This document shows positions 21,901-56,945 of a DNA stretch of 64,000 bases, piece by piece. The stretch is from the NCBI RefSeq assembly GCF_001540865.1, contig NC_033621.1:372001-436000 (forward strand). The letters are read 5' to 3'. Made by a program: the position numbers and the translations under genes. The notes beneath the pieces were generated by a model, which worked only from the letters and a program-made list of their open reading frames with translations, made no database searches and was not told where the DNA came from. Numbering within the stretch: position 1 is the stretch's first letter; every line of letters starts with the position of its first letter. This stretch comes from Ananas comosus. Lineage: Eukaryota; Streptophyta; Magnoliopsida; Poales; Bromeliaceae.

Positions 21901-23876
21901 GGTTCAAAGTTTGGTAGTCTGGCATGCTTCACGTGCGTTGGTAGTGGTCATCATCGCAGTTTTCCATTATAAATAATTCGTAGTGTTGGCATTTTTCCCT
22001 CATTATTTGTGTTGTTTCTTTTGTTAATTTACTGTCATTTTGATGTTGAGCTTGCCACATGCAATTTTCTACATGTAGAGCAATCGATAAATTGAAGGTT
22101 TGAACTCTTGGTTTGGGTTAAGAATTTTTTTTAAGAAAATGCTAGACAGAAGTTTATATTATTTTGTTGTAGCAAGTTTTGTCTGCGTGTAGAAACTCTG
22201 GAAAATAGATCTTTTAGCAGTATTGAAACTCTGTATGCAGTAGATAATGTGGAAAACTTAAACTAGATAGTTACCAGATGTAGTGCTTTTCTTTCAACAA
22301 CTTATAGATTGCTATGGAGATTATTACTATTTCGAACGTGAGGTAATTATGCGTGTTATTACCATGCTCTTCTGCACAATATTTGGAGCTAATTGTTTGA
22401 TTGATTCAAAGATGAATGAGCTACATCGGATATCAATTAGTCATGTAGGGTTCAACATCGCGCTTTATTTATATCTTGCTAACAAGTAGAATTTCTTTTG
22501 TTAGGAACATAACCATGTTAAGAAGGTTCAACTGAGTTAACAGTTTTTGTGATTATAGAATAATCTAAGGCCACCCACTCACAGTTGTTTGAAAACTAGA
22601 TCATGTCACGATGCTGCTCCTTTTAGAAGCAAACCTAAGTAACTTACTAAAACACAGTAGCAAATATTTCAACTAAGATCTGTAAAAGTGCAAGTTGGCA
22701 TTGATTAGTTCACTGAAAATTGACCAAAGAAGAACAGTATTTTACAGGCAGAATTAATTGCATATAATTTCAATAGCTGTATTCAGCTGAATAGTGTTTT
22801 GAAGTCTAAATTTCCATAGCCTATTCTTCAGAAACTTTGATCCATTCAAATATGCTTCATTTTTGTAAATTGGAAATTTTGTATGTAAAATGACGTGTCA
22901 AATGACATAACTCTTATTCTGATGTGCCCACTTGTCATTAGCTCCTTTCAGGAGGTGTGCATTGGTCATATATATATTTTTCATTTTTTTCTCACGTTAA
23001 ACAAAATATTGATGTGTTAAAGAAAAACTTGTTTCAAGGTTCCTCCTTCCCTCCATTTTCTTCCAATTAACAGTTGTTAGATTCGACATTGGGGACGTGT
23101 GCATCACAAAAAATTAGTTCACATAAATATCTGCATGTCCTGTTGATATGAATAACCTGATAGTAATTTTGTAGAAACAATAAATCTGGCCTTGTGGATT
23201 TCTGTATTTGATACCACAACCATTTTTGTTTTTGTTTTTTTGATGGATGATGTTGGGGGCGCACAATAGTTATATGCAGGAATAATCTCAATGATACAGA
23301 TGATGGATAGAGGCTCCTGCAATCCGGCGATTCGAATCACCCTTCACCATGCTGTGGTTTATGCTTGTTCTGACATGGGAGATTCATGTGATTGTCGTCT
23401 TTTGTTTGTTGACTACAGCATATCAGCCTAACCTCTGCAGTTTTATCTTTTTGCATCTGCTAACTAGTTATTTGAATTCTACTATTGGTGGGCAATTCAC
23501 TTGGAAAAGTAACTTGAGTCTTGATGGAGTGATTATTTGCTTTTTCTGGTTGCAGGTTAAGGCTTATTCTGACTATTATAGTAGGTTCACGGCGATACCA
23601 TGGAAGCCTTCTGATTTTGTGCACCGTCATTTGGAGGAGGTGAAGATGTATAATTTCGAAGGGAATTGTGGCGAGATGGCCTTTGCTCGGCTGTTGTTGG
23701 CGAAAGCTGTAGATCTCAGGTCGATAACATTTACTCGTAATTATCTGTTTGCTTTGCCTGGGTGGAAATTGGATCATACAGAATATTCTCAACAGTGGAC
23801 GGAACAGCAGACTTCTGTTCTTTTAAAGCAGCTTACGGAAGGAATCTCTACGAGTGCTCGTCTGGTTTTCCGTTAG
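18906..23876 (+). CDS. F-box/LRR protein with a C-terminal FBD-like region
   Basis: Four exons (18906-18992, 19102-20016, 20110-20253, 23556-23876) give 488 residues with all junctions in phase 0. The first ATG opens a basic leader (MDSFPSRS ... HRKRKRTSG). The F-box follows at about residues 36-75: RISELPDHLLACILERTDVR, then SLLSRRWRCVWKSL. Leucine-rich repeat-like strands fill exons 2-3 (LTKLKLCKRSL, LKSLYLASCSF, LKELAIVYCAAIRRIEL). Exon 4 has an FBD-like block (LEEVKMYNFEGNCGEMAFARLLL ... LRSITF). Known for the family: such proteins are substrate receptors of SCF ubiquitin ligases. The substrate is unknown and the family is very large in plants. The third intron is unusually long at 3.3 kb. 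The last exon and its 3' flank are duplicated at 62780-63493. No partner genes lie nearby. Confidence 0.85.
20254..23555 (+). other. Third intron of the F-box gene
   Basis: 3.3 kb of AT-rich sequence, including a short GGAGGGAGG run at about 21155. There is no convincing internal gene or element with defined ends. The open frame running into exon 4 from 23349 is intron upstream of the TTGCAG acceptor at 23555. Confidence 0.5.
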
Positions 23877-24505
23877 TGTGATCGGCCATTAGGGGACAAA
23901 AGCAATAACTCTTTATTTATTTATTTATACATATATTAGGTGTGAGGCAGTAACTATTTATTTATTTATGCATAAACCTGTTTGCCTATGCTAGGAGTCA
24001 TGTGGGGTGTATTATGGTCTTAGATTATTTTTTGATATGCGAAGTACCTGTATGATTAAAAAATTTTTGTTTTGATTCTTCTGAGGGAATACTTTGAATT
24101 GAAAATTTGTTTTAATGCAATTTTTTGAGAAAATAATTGAAATTTAGCTTACAATTCGGTCCAATTGGGTCATGCTTCGGACCCAGTATGCTCTCTGAAA
24201 TCTGGGCCTGGTCTGGATTGGGCATGATTAGATAAATCTCCAATTAGGCCTGCATCACGTGTTATTATAATTAAATTTGCTCTAAGACCGGTCTAACCAA
24301 TGTTGGCTGGATCAATACCCGATTTAGAATTAGCTGCAACGCAATTGATCCCTTTTTGTTATTATCAAGACGTTTGCACTTGTGACGCAGCAAAAGGCGA
24401 AAAAAAAAGAAGAAAAAGCCTACTGCTGGTGGATGAGTCCATCACATACACGGATGCACCATCAGGCTTAGTTGGGTGCCTCTTTGTAACATTTCCGAAA
24501 AGTAT
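23877..24505 (+). repeat. F-box 3' flank duplicated elsewhere in the window (blocks 1 and 2)
   Basis: Block 1 (about 23597-24234, starting inside exon 4) matches 63493-62780 in reverse orientation, including GACCCAGT.TGCTCTCTGAAAT and GGAGTCATGTGGGGTGTATT. Block 2 (about 24235-24505) matches 52464-52695 and 53737-53770 in direct orientation, for example AAATCTCCAATTAGGCC, GCTCTAAGACCGGTCTAACC and CATCACATACACGGATGCACC. The two blocks meet exactly at about 24235. Confidence 0.85.
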
Positions 24506-25270
24506 GAGTGTTAGTTTAAATTTAACCTCAGGACTAATTATAATTGATCGATTCTGAATTTTACACGTACTAAAACTTAATTTGTTGAGTGCCAAGAAAA
24601 CTTGGTGCAAGATAATTTTGTGACTTGCTTGATTTTCAGCAGCACTAGTATAACCAATTGAAAATCACTTAAAATTTTACTCAGATACATAAATGAAAAA
24701 AAATATATATCTTACATGTATCCCGAGCAAAATGAGCTAAAATATGGGCGGTAAATTACCACCCTAACAAAGAATGAAACCCCCTAAAAAGAAAAAAGAG
24801 AAATAACTTGAAAGTGTATCAAAGCTCTCCCCACTCTATCAGCCCTCCAGGGACCTGACATTCTAATTCCTTAAAAAGCCATCACAGTTGCGAGATCCCA
24901 AATACATTATATATAGCCATTTACACAACTTTACATTCACTGGTTGCTACCTATTTACAGCAAAAAAAACAGGTAAACCAGCAGTTTTAGTGCACAGCAT
25001 TAAACTAGAGTCAAATTTCCTGTCATCAAGCTTCGCTGTATTTGTGTTCTACTTTTTCATTCTTTAACCTGCTAGTAGGTTTCAACGTCGCCCAACGGGC
25101 TGTTTTTCCTTTTTCTCCTCGAATCAGCTTATTTAAAAAGCTGCTTAAACTACATTGGCCTTAATAGCAAATAAAAATCCAATATTTCTCTCTCTAGGCC
25201 AGCCTCATATGGTGCTTGTCAATCAAACAGGCAGAGATTAGTTCTGACCAATCAAATCATTTAATCGCCA
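24506..25270. other. Tail-to-tail spacer between the F-box and SPIRRIG genes
   Basis: Contains the probable 3' UTR of the minus-strand SPIRRIG gene (roughly 24800-25270). No other feature is seen. Confidence 0.45.
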
Positions 25271-48523
<23,253 letters not shown>

Positions 48524-48906
48524 TGTTTTCCGCGACGACTGGAACATAATGCGGGCCCCCTCATCCGACGACTCCCCTCCCCTTCTACCCCCGATCAAAC
48601 CCTAGATCCGGTCGCCGGATCCGCAACTCCCCGCGCAATAACACCGCACTTTACCTCTTCCTCTTCACCTTCTCTGCGCTTCCGCAATCGAGAAGCGGCG
48701 AGAAGAGATCGAAACGGAGGAAAGTGAGGGGGATTAGGGATCGGACGTGGGAGATTAGATCGTGGGGAGCTTCGGATCTCGTCTTCGAGAGGGGTCCCTG
48801 GGATCGGAATCGATCTAAAACGCTCGTTTTGGATTGGAACGAGGAGGGTTTCGATTGGAGTAATGGGGATTGGGGGAAAGAGCTCAAGCGGGGAGGAGCG
48901 AGGGAG

Positions 48907-48951
<45 letters not shown>

Positions 48952-49110
48952 CCGAAATTTCGGTTAGGGGACGGAGGCGAAATTTGGTGCGGGGTTTTAT
49001 TTTTCTCCTCTCTGAAATCTCTCTCTAATCTCTCTCTCTTCTTTCTCTCTCTGTGTGTCAGAGACGGAATACAAAAGAGCTCCGGTTGCAAAATTTTTGC
49101 CTGCACCATG
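48524..49110 (-). promoter_or_regulatory. 5' leader and proximal promoter of SPIRRIG
   Basis: The region upstream of the SPIRRIG start has a 40-bp uninterrupted GA/CT microsatellite (48909-48948) and further CT-rich stretches to about 49055. These are common in plant 5' leaders. The transcription start cannot be fixed. Confidence 0.55.
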
Positions 49111-49884
49111 TGTATAGATGAAAAATGAATGTAACTTATATTTAATGACTAATAATAATATTTTTTAAAAAATATCTTATAAATGCACATTATACACAAT
49201 ATAAAAAATAGCTATATTAAAAATCTTCTAAACTTAAATAGAATGTTTAGCGATAGAATACATAATCGATGTGGGTATTATGAAATAAATATAATTTATA
49301 CTATTCAAACTCTATAAAAGTCAAACTTTGCTATTTTATAATGTCAAGCTCATCTTATATATCTTATATTATTTATTTATTAAAATATTATTTTTGAATA
49401 TGAATTATATACTATTCAAAATATACAAAATAAAAGTTACTATTTTATAGTGTCAGGCTCATCTTATATTATTCATTAAAAATTACTATTTTGAGCTGCT
49501 TCAATATTAGCCAAATAACATTAAAAGAAGAAATTATAAAATTCTATTCGTAATAAGTTTAAAAATAAATTTAACAATATGTATTGTCAAATCGAATGTC
49601 TTATCGAAGAAATCGATAGATAAAAGATAATGAATATTTAAAACCTAGCATTAGATAGTTCCAAAAAAATAATAACTGAGAGTAAGGTTTTTTTTTTTTT
49701 TTTTAAGAAACCAGCACTTAAAATTTTTGCTGCATGATTGTAGGGATGTGGACGCAGTACACCCGGTTCATCGAAAATTTCCCCTGTGGTCGGACGCGCT
49801 CTCTTTCTCTTTCATCCGCGGCTCTTTCTCTCACCTCCCCCCCCCGCTCCTATGACGACGGTGCCACGACGGACGACAAGGGGC
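49111..49884. repeat. AT-rich spacer with a 111-bp imperfect tandem repeat
   Basis: TATACTATTCAAA followed by CTATTTTATA.TGTCA.GCT and CATCTTATAT occurs from 49297 and again from 49408. The rest is AT-rich without a gene. A poly(T) run lies at 49688-49704. Confidence 0.6.
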
Positions 49885-50002
49885 TGCCACGTGGCAACGC
49901 GGAGAGGACGTGCGAGCCTCTCTTCGATGGAGACCCACCGGCCCCCTGCCCCGCACGATTCACCGATTCGCGATCGAGCCATACTCGATTTTTTGACACG
50001 TG
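49885..50002. promoter_or_regulatory. Two G-box (CACGTG) elements
   Basis: TGCCACGTGGCA at 49885-49896 is a perfect 12-bp palindrome. A second CACGTG lies at 49997-50002. They sit in a GC-rich island (about 49740-50110) 1.4 kb upstream of the SPIRRIG start codon. bZIP/bHLH factors bind such sites; whether these act on SPIRRIG is unknown. Confidence 0.5.
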
Positions 50003-50110
50003 GGCTTTATGATTCGAACCGAGGATTCCCGAATATTGAAGCACCAGGTGGCCCCGCGAATAATGGCTCGCACGGATTGCGTTCGGCGTGCGTTGTAAAG
50101 GATCAAAGGG

Positions 50111-52463
50111 GGAGGATATTAGTGTGAACGTAATGACGAAGGGGTTAGTGGTTTCGTTGGCCCTTAGGCATTAATTAATAAAGTAAAACTCGATTAAATT
50201 TAAAATAAAATTAATATCCATAGGCATCAAATAAGGGAGAGGAGTGGAGGACTACGTCGGGGAGCGTTTTACCGTTGGATAACATATTTGACAAGTTCGT
50301 TAATTTTATATTAATTGCATCAGTATTTGGAGATTGATTTCTAATTAACTCAACATTGATTGGATCTAGCTTTGATTAAATGAAGTGTCAAAATCTCAAA
50401 TCAACTTTGATTTAAAAAAAATGGTGCCATAGTTTTCTTCTAATTTTTTAAAAAATTTTGAAGCTTATTAGTTAGTGATTTATAATATAATAATAATAAT
50501 AATAATCGTTCATGATTTAGATCAGTTTTGACAAATATAAGAAAATCGGATGATTATTAATTATTTTATTTTCCAAAATGTACAAAATCTTGCTATTTAG
50601 ACTAACCCATTAACATGGAGTCTAATCATATCTAAGAATATAGCAGAAAAACAAGTAATGAAATTCAATCACACATCATCTCAAATGACAAATACTAACA
50701 ACAGATTACGTTCACTTGAATTCACTAAATCAATTTAGTTCTTGGTACAAATTAAGCAGGGTGCAAGTTTCCTTAGTCCTAATTTTAAAACCTGAGAAAA
50801 GTTAGGGCCAATTTGGTTTGAACTATTGCTATATGGATAGAGAAATTTAATCTCAAATTGAGAGTGTATTTTTGTTTTTCAGTGGGGAGAAATCCAAATT
50901 GAACTTTCCTCTTGCTTATAGTGTACAAATATTAAAATATTCGTTTAGACTTCAATCACGATGTTTAGAAGGAGAGCTTTTCTTCTAGAATCTAGGGGCG
51001 GAAACTTTAACTTACTCTTCAAATTTCACAACATAGAAAAAAAAAATGTTCATAAGTAATCTTTAATTAACATGTTTTAGTACTATACTTTTTTGTAATA
51101 TTTCAAATTAAAATAGCACTTCCATGTACAGAAACACCAACTGATACTTAATTTGATCGTGCAAATTGGCGCATGACAATCTAGTGCCCTTGAAAAATCT
51201 CATATTCCACTGCTGTATATTTTTTCTCCTTTTTTTTTTTTTTTTTTACGTGTGAATTGTAATCACATATAAAGACTCATTCAATGATATGTTACGTTTT
51301 TTAATTATAAAATGAAGAATGACGGAGGATACAATTCATGAATGGCAAGTGGCAACTAATGCTCCAACATAGAAGGAAGCAGATGCAAATGGCTAAATGA
51401 TAGGAGGTTTAAATCATAATTGTACATAATTGATTAATGCATATTAACTTACGTAGAAAGAAATATAAATTTTATATATAAACAACTAGCACATGCATGA
51501 TGCATAGACTAAATTCTAAATATCTGGGTGTTTTCTATGTTGCAACTAGGGAAGAATCCTAAAATTTTATGCATGTAAAATGTGAGAAAATATCTTAGAA
51601 AGAAGGTTTCAACTACCAAGACGTGGTCTTTAATTTGTATATCTAAAATATCTAAAATAAAATTAAGCAAACGTTGCTTGCGAATGAATAAGATGATAAC
51701 GATTGTAGTAAATGCTGATAAATGTATTGCACAAGTCTTTTTCGCATCACCAATTCAATTAATGAGCAAGTTTAATTCAGATTTTTTTTGCTTTCTCGAA
51801 TCATACATCCAGTATATTTATTACTGTAAACATTGTCGATTTCACAATTTACACCAACTCACTGGTGATTCACTGAAGAAAACTGTTAAAATCTACTTTT
51901 ATCTAACTTCCCTGTCCTTATAACTTCACAAAAGATGAGTACATTGCATTTCATCTTATATCTTATGTAAGAATTATTGGTATTGACTAGGAAAATCATG
52001 TTTCACTACAATAATCGATTGATGACTGATACAAATAGCTATATACTCTTAATAATTTTTGTTTTTATGTTATAAAGTTTCTAAGTTCTTGATTGTACAT
52101 GGACTAATTAATGTCAAAGCTATACACTCTTGAGCTTGAACATATTAGAATTAGTTTACAATATTAGAGAGCCTCATACTGATTTAATTAGTCCATTTTA
52201 AAGGAGAGCTCGATCTTAACTAAGCACTAGAAAGATGCAGAAAAATCAAGCTCAACCAAAAAAAGCCATTTTTAATTAGTTGTGAGGTCTCCCTTACCCC
52301 TGCAAAAAAGTAAAAAAAAAAAAAAAAAAGAAAAAAGAAAAAAAGAAGTTGCGAGGTCAAAACTCAGGAGCCAAGAACGTGTGAATACACATGGAACGAG
52401 TAGAACACAATTAATAGCTAATTATATAAAACCCAAACCAGTATTAATAATAATAATAATAAT
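50111..52463. other. Gene-free spacer
   Basis: AT-rich. Poly(A)-rich stretch at 52312-52345 and an AAT trinucleotide run at about 52444-52464, directly at the start of duplicated block 2. No gene is seen. Confidence 0.5.
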
Positions 52464-52695
52464 AAATCTCCAATTAGGCCCACATCACGTGTTATTATAA
52501 TCAAGTAACAAGTAATTAAATTTGCTCTAAGACCGGTCTAACCAATGATAATTAATGAGTGGATCAATACCCGATTTAGAAATTAGGTGCAACGCAATTG
52601 ATCCCTTTTTGTTTTTATCAAGACGTTTGCACTGAAGGCCAAAAAAAGCCTGCACCTGGTGGATGAGCCCATCACATACACGGATGCACCCTAGT
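52464..52695 (+). repeat. Second copy of block 2 from the F-box 3' flank
   Basis: Matches 24235-24460 in direct orientation with small indels (AAATCTCCAATTAGGCC, GCTCTAAGACCGGTCTAACC, CGCAATTGATCCCTTTTTGT, CATCACATACACGGATGCACC). The homology resumes at 53737-53770 (GCCTCTTTGTAACATTTC), so about 1.04 kb has been added in between. Confidence 0.85.
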
Positions 52696-52821
52696 TAATA
52701 TTTGATGGCTAAAATTTGATTTGATAACATATAATTTATAATATCAAAATAATCTACATATATGAACTTGTAAGCTTCGGAAATCTATAAGCTTGGCATT
52801 AATAATTCTAGTACCAACGAT

Positions 52822-52860
<39 letters not shown>

Positions 52861-53736
52861 AACCTATATTTTAATGCGTTGATTGTTGAGAGTTATAGAA
52901 TATATTTAATGAACTAAATTTTAGCTTCGAAAGTCCTTATGGTAGTAGGTCTTAGACTCTTAGGCTTCATTTGAAATTGCGGGAAGAAATACTCTATTTG
53001 TTTCGTAATATTACGTTCTGCATATTACGGTTAGTCGGTTACGATATATTTTCTGCGGTTTCATCGGAGAATGTAGAAGCATATCCCTTATTTTTTTTCA
53101 ACTCAATTCTATTTAATAGTATTAGATAGATCTCGATACTAAACTAAGCATTAGACTTTGATAAATGAATGCTCCTTCTGTGTAGCTGTTTGAGTTCTCT
53201 GTGCATGGTGCAAGTTCGGTGCTCGTCGACATCGGTAGGATCGTGCTGCAGCTTGTGTGATGAGTAACATTCTACTACTCATCAATAGCAGGGTTCAAAT
53301 GTATCTTGTTGTTAACAAACGATAGAATTAATTGTCTTGCGTTGTAGAATAATTCTACTACTCATCGGCGGTGGGGTTTAGATATACTGTGTTGTTATTT
53401 GTTAACGACTGGTAGGTCCTCCTGCATGTAAAATTGTTCCGCTGCTCATTAGTAGCACTGCTTAGATGCATATTATCATTAATGAGCATCAGTTAGTCAG
53501 GATTATTCTTCCACATAGGATTGGCGAGATATTGCGACCTTTAGGTGTATGATTCATGGTGTACAGGGTCCATGCATGCGATAATTTTCTCAAATGAAAG
53601 GTAGCCAACATGTTTCGTGTTGACTTGGCGAACAAAGCCTCGTGCCCAAGACGAGGTCCACTCGAGCGGTTGAGTCGGTTGAGTCAAATGTGCAACGTTA
53701 CCGGACTTATCCTACACCTAATATGCAGCTTTGACT
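52696..53736. repeat. Sequence inserted within block 2, with a diverged 83-bp tandem repeat
   Basis: Poly(A) run at 52827-52859. Three diverged units start at about 53271, 53354 and 53437 with TTCTACTACTCAT or TTCCGCTGCTCAT. Each continues through a TTAGAT.TAT and GTTAACGA-like stretch. No gene is seen. Confidence 0.55.
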
Positions 53737-53770
53737 TGAACGCCTCTTTGTAACATTTCAAAAACAGTAT

Positions 53771-54111
53771 GCGGTTGGGGGTTAAGGGGTGGAATAACCC
53801 CTTAATCTCCATATTATCTCCAAACACTTTAAAAAATGGGTGGGCTTAGCTAACTCTATCTCAAATGGACTATTCCGGATTAGCTAATTGCACCTAACCC
53901 CACCAAATCCCAACAAAATACTATTTTCTATTCATGATAACCCACTATCCTTCTTATCCCACCTACTCCAACCAAACACTATTTTTCACTATCATGGACT
54001 AATTACAACCCCCAACCAAACACAAAAATACTCTAACCCCACCTTAATTCTGAACTTAACCCTATTCCTGAAATAATTAGTTTTTTCTTAACCCCGAACC
54101 AAACGGTAGTT
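53771..54111. mobile_element. PIF/Harbinger-like MITE with a preserved empty site in the paralogous segment
   Basis: The left end GGTTGGGGGTTAAG is mirrored at the right by CTTAACCCCGAACC. TAT occurs at both borders (53768-53770 and 54112-54114). The paralogous sequence at 24501-24507 reads AGTATGA with a single TAT and no insert. This fits a 3-bp target duplication and an insertion after the block was copied. Confidence 0.7.
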
Positions 54112-54198
54112 ATGAGTTCCCATTCGCTAATATTTTTCTTTCATTGGATACTCGAAGTGCTGAGTACACCGGCCCTGCTGTGTGATGGTTTACTCTGA

Positions 54199-54795
54199 GG
54201 GCTTGTTTGGTTCATCCATTTTGGGTATGGAATGGGAATCGATTTGATCAAATCCGGTTAATTTTGTTTGGTTTGCATGAATCGGTTTGGGATTTCTATT
54301 CCGGACTGGAATGGGAATGGCCCATTAGCCTTCAACTTGATTCCGGTCTTCTAGCCCGGATTGAGATTTCATTCCGGAAGCCTACTAAGTTTTCGAAGCC
54401 CATGTGACCATTTCACCCTCCTTCTCTTCACCCATTTCTCATCAAAAAAAAAAGAAAATCTATCATCTCTCAAAACCTTATCCCTAACCCACATCAATAA
54501 AAGTTTTTCAAAATAAATTTGATATTTTTTTTTGAAAAACTTATCAGAGAATAGTATTATATTTTTCATAAATTTTAAATAATATAAATTTATATTTAAG
54601 AGTAAAATTAGTATTATAGTATCCTATAATTTTTTTAGTTTATACGAACCAAACAATGAAATGTGAATAACTCATTCAAATTCTCAATCCACAAATGAAC
54701 TAAATGTCTTGGGGGAGTGGGCCATTCCAATTACCATTCCAATTCATTCTCATTTCATTATCTATTTCAATTCCACCCTCGAAGCAAACAAGCCC
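54199..54795. mobile_element. Tourist-like MITE, 597 bp, TGA target duplication
   Basis: Ends are GGGCTTGTTTGG...(left) and ...CAAACAAGCCC (right), flanked by TGA at 54196-54198 and 54796-54798. Subterminal inverted blocks include ATGGGAATGG...CCATTCCAATTACCATTCC. It is non-coding. The 3-bp duplication and GGGC ends fit the PIF/Harbinger superfamily. Confidence 0.75.
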
Positions 54796-54948
54796 TGATT
54801 GTTTGTCTTTTTTATTCCATTTTTTTTTTTGTTCTGTGCATTGGGTACGTATCTGATTCTTTGTATCCAAACCATTTGTTTCCAATTGAGAGTCTGAGAC
54901 TCGAGTGTAGGCCCGACACCTTTTGATGCTTTATCACCAAAAATTGTA

Positions 54949-55305
54949 GGGAAAACTTCAAAAACCTCCCCTGTGGTTTCGTGCATTCTCACTTTGCTAT
55001 CATGTGGTTTAAAACGTATCAATTTGCCTCCCTGTGGTTTCGTTTTTATCTTTTTGTTATCAATTTTATTATTATTTTTTTTTAAAATCAGTGACAAAGT
55101 TAAAATTAAAGGATACTAAAGTGACTATTCGATAAATATAGATGGTTATCTGAAGTTTTTTGTATATAATTTAACGAAATATTAACGAAAAAGCTTCCGA
55201 AAAGATAAAAACGAAACCACAGGAGGGCAAATTGATACGTTTTAAACCACAGGGTAGCAAAGTGAGAATGCACGAAACCACAGGGGAGGTTTTTGAAGTT
55301 TTTCC
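54949..55305. mobile_element. Mutator-type MITE, 357 bp, 9-bp target duplication
   Basis: Inverted repeats of about 120 bp are nearly identical (GAAAACTTCAAAAACCTCCC, TGTGGTTTCGTGCATTCTCA, TTTAAAACGTATCAATTTGC from the left; the same in inverse from the right). The direct repeat AAAATTGTA lies at 54940-54948 and 55306-55314. Long terminal repeats plus a 9-bp duplication indicate a MULE-derived element. It carries no gene. Confidence 0.9.
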
Positions 55306-55314
55306 AAAATTGTA

Positions 55315-56692
55315 TTGCTTTGCCACACTTGGCAAAAAAAAAAAAAAATTATACAATAGATCTTTGTTTCAAGGGTGGTCCATTGCGGACTAATCTATTA
55401 TATACTAAACATACGAGCTAGGAAATATAATTTTAGAGCATGTCATCTGCAAAATTTATGTGTTAAAAATTAGATTTTTTATTTAATGACTATTTTCTAT
55501 GTTATGAAAAGTGCTTGTTGTAATGCTAGCATTTGTTTTTTGTTTTGTTTTGTTTTTTTTGTTTTACTGCTTAACATCTAAAGAATGCCTTTTCCAATCC
55601 AATAATGTTCAATGTTAATGAATATTTGCCATTATTTTAGGCTGACGTGGTGGACCGGATCCAGTAACTATTTTTCACCTCGAGAAAAAGAGCGAATACG
55701 GTGGGTCCAGGAAAAAAGTGGAATCCAGGAGAGGCGGTGGGCCCGGGTGGGAGCAAAAGGGAAAGAAAAAGTCCGACGCGGGAAAGAAAGGGCGTGAGTT
55801 ACGGAAGGAAAGGCGTTGGGGACCAATTTTGGAAAGGGTCAGAATCAGCTCCCTCTCCCAAACGCCAAACGCAGGAAGACAGCAAATCAAAAGACCACAC
55901 GTATGACACATTTGTATATTTTGTCTCCAGATCTCGAATAAATTTGAATTATTATTACAAAAAAATTACCCTCTAATGCTAGCTTGGATGCCACGTTTGT
56001 CCACAGAATATTTTACATAAATACCATAAACAATTTATGCAGTTTTCTAAACTTTACTAATGCCACGAAATATTTTCCTTGAATACGATAATTAGTTACG
56101 ATAATTAGTTTCTTATATTTTAAATATTGTTAGGTAGACGCGATAAAATTTTTATTGTGTTTACATAAGATAAATGATATTTATCTGACCCTTTGGTGTC
56201 CTATGTGGCATCCACATGAACAGTATAATGACTAATTTTGTATTTAAAAGTTTTGTGAAGTTAATTATATAATAAATAATTGTGAGCAGGTTAAATGCGA
56301 AAAAACTAATTCACTTCTTCTTCTTGTTGGAAAACTTAAATGAGATTTTGATTCTCAATCGATACAGTTACATTATCCATTCTCTTCTTTAATTTTCCTC
56401 CGACATCTAGTTGCAGAATAATTGAGACTTTCTTTTTTAGAAACTGAAATTTTTCTGTTTTCCTTTGACATTTTTCCATTTTCCTCAACTTAAGGTGATG
56501 GGTTATTATTGGGCAATGATGATAAAGTAAGTGGAAGGAGCAACAAGAACTTCTCCACATAGGAGAGCACAATATATTTTAGGAGCCCGCGCAGTTTACA
56601 TAAAATAAAAATAAGGTTGACAAACTGACTTCATAGAGGTCAGATCTAAAGCCAACCTGGACGCTCAAAACCCATTACTTACTTCACAGCCA
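55315..56692. other. Gene-free spacer
   Basis: Mostly AT-rich. A purine-rich island at 55680-55860 gives open frames on both strands but no recognisable protein. No element ends are recognised. Confidence 0.45.
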
Positions 56693-56707
56693 CTCCCAAA
56701 ATAATAT

Positions 56708-56710
<3 letters not shown>

Positions 56711-56750
<40 letters not shown>

Positions 56751-56888
56751 GATACGTAGCACGCTACCCGCGTTGATTATTTCATTTAGAAATAAACTTA
56801 ACTAGAAATGTGAATCAACTGGAATTCGAACTTAGATCTTGAGTACCAACCACCAAATCCTTTGCCACTTGTTTTAAGGACGGTCGGT
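56711..56888 (-). mobile_element. tRNA-derived SINE on the minus strand with poly(A) tail
   Basis: Read on the minus strand it starts ACCGACCGTCCTTAAAAC. It has an A-box-like AAGTGGCAAAGGATTTGG and a B box AAGTTCGAATTCC near 56835, and ends in about 37 A residues. The 18-bp direct repeat CTCCCAAAATAATATGTT at 56693-56710 and 56889-56906 is a perfect target-site duplication. It inserted about 280 bp upstream of the probable 5' leader of the next gene. Confidence 0.9.
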
Positions 56889-56945
56889 CTCCCAAAATAA
56901 TATGTTGATCAAGTGCATAATGTAGGAGTGTGGCCTTTAAGTAAT

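Noticed and set aside
50005..50030. GATTCGAACC resembling a tRNA B box
   Set aside because: The flanking bases do not form a T-arm, and no A box or acceptor stem is present.
49734..50127. Two overlapping plus-strand frames in the GC-rich island upstream of SPIRRIG
   Set aside because: No homology recognised and no splice or start context; more likely regulatory or repeat-derived sequence.
55680..55976. Purine-rich frames on both strands
   Set aside because: Composition-driven Lys/Glu/Arg/Gly strings without a start context or family match.
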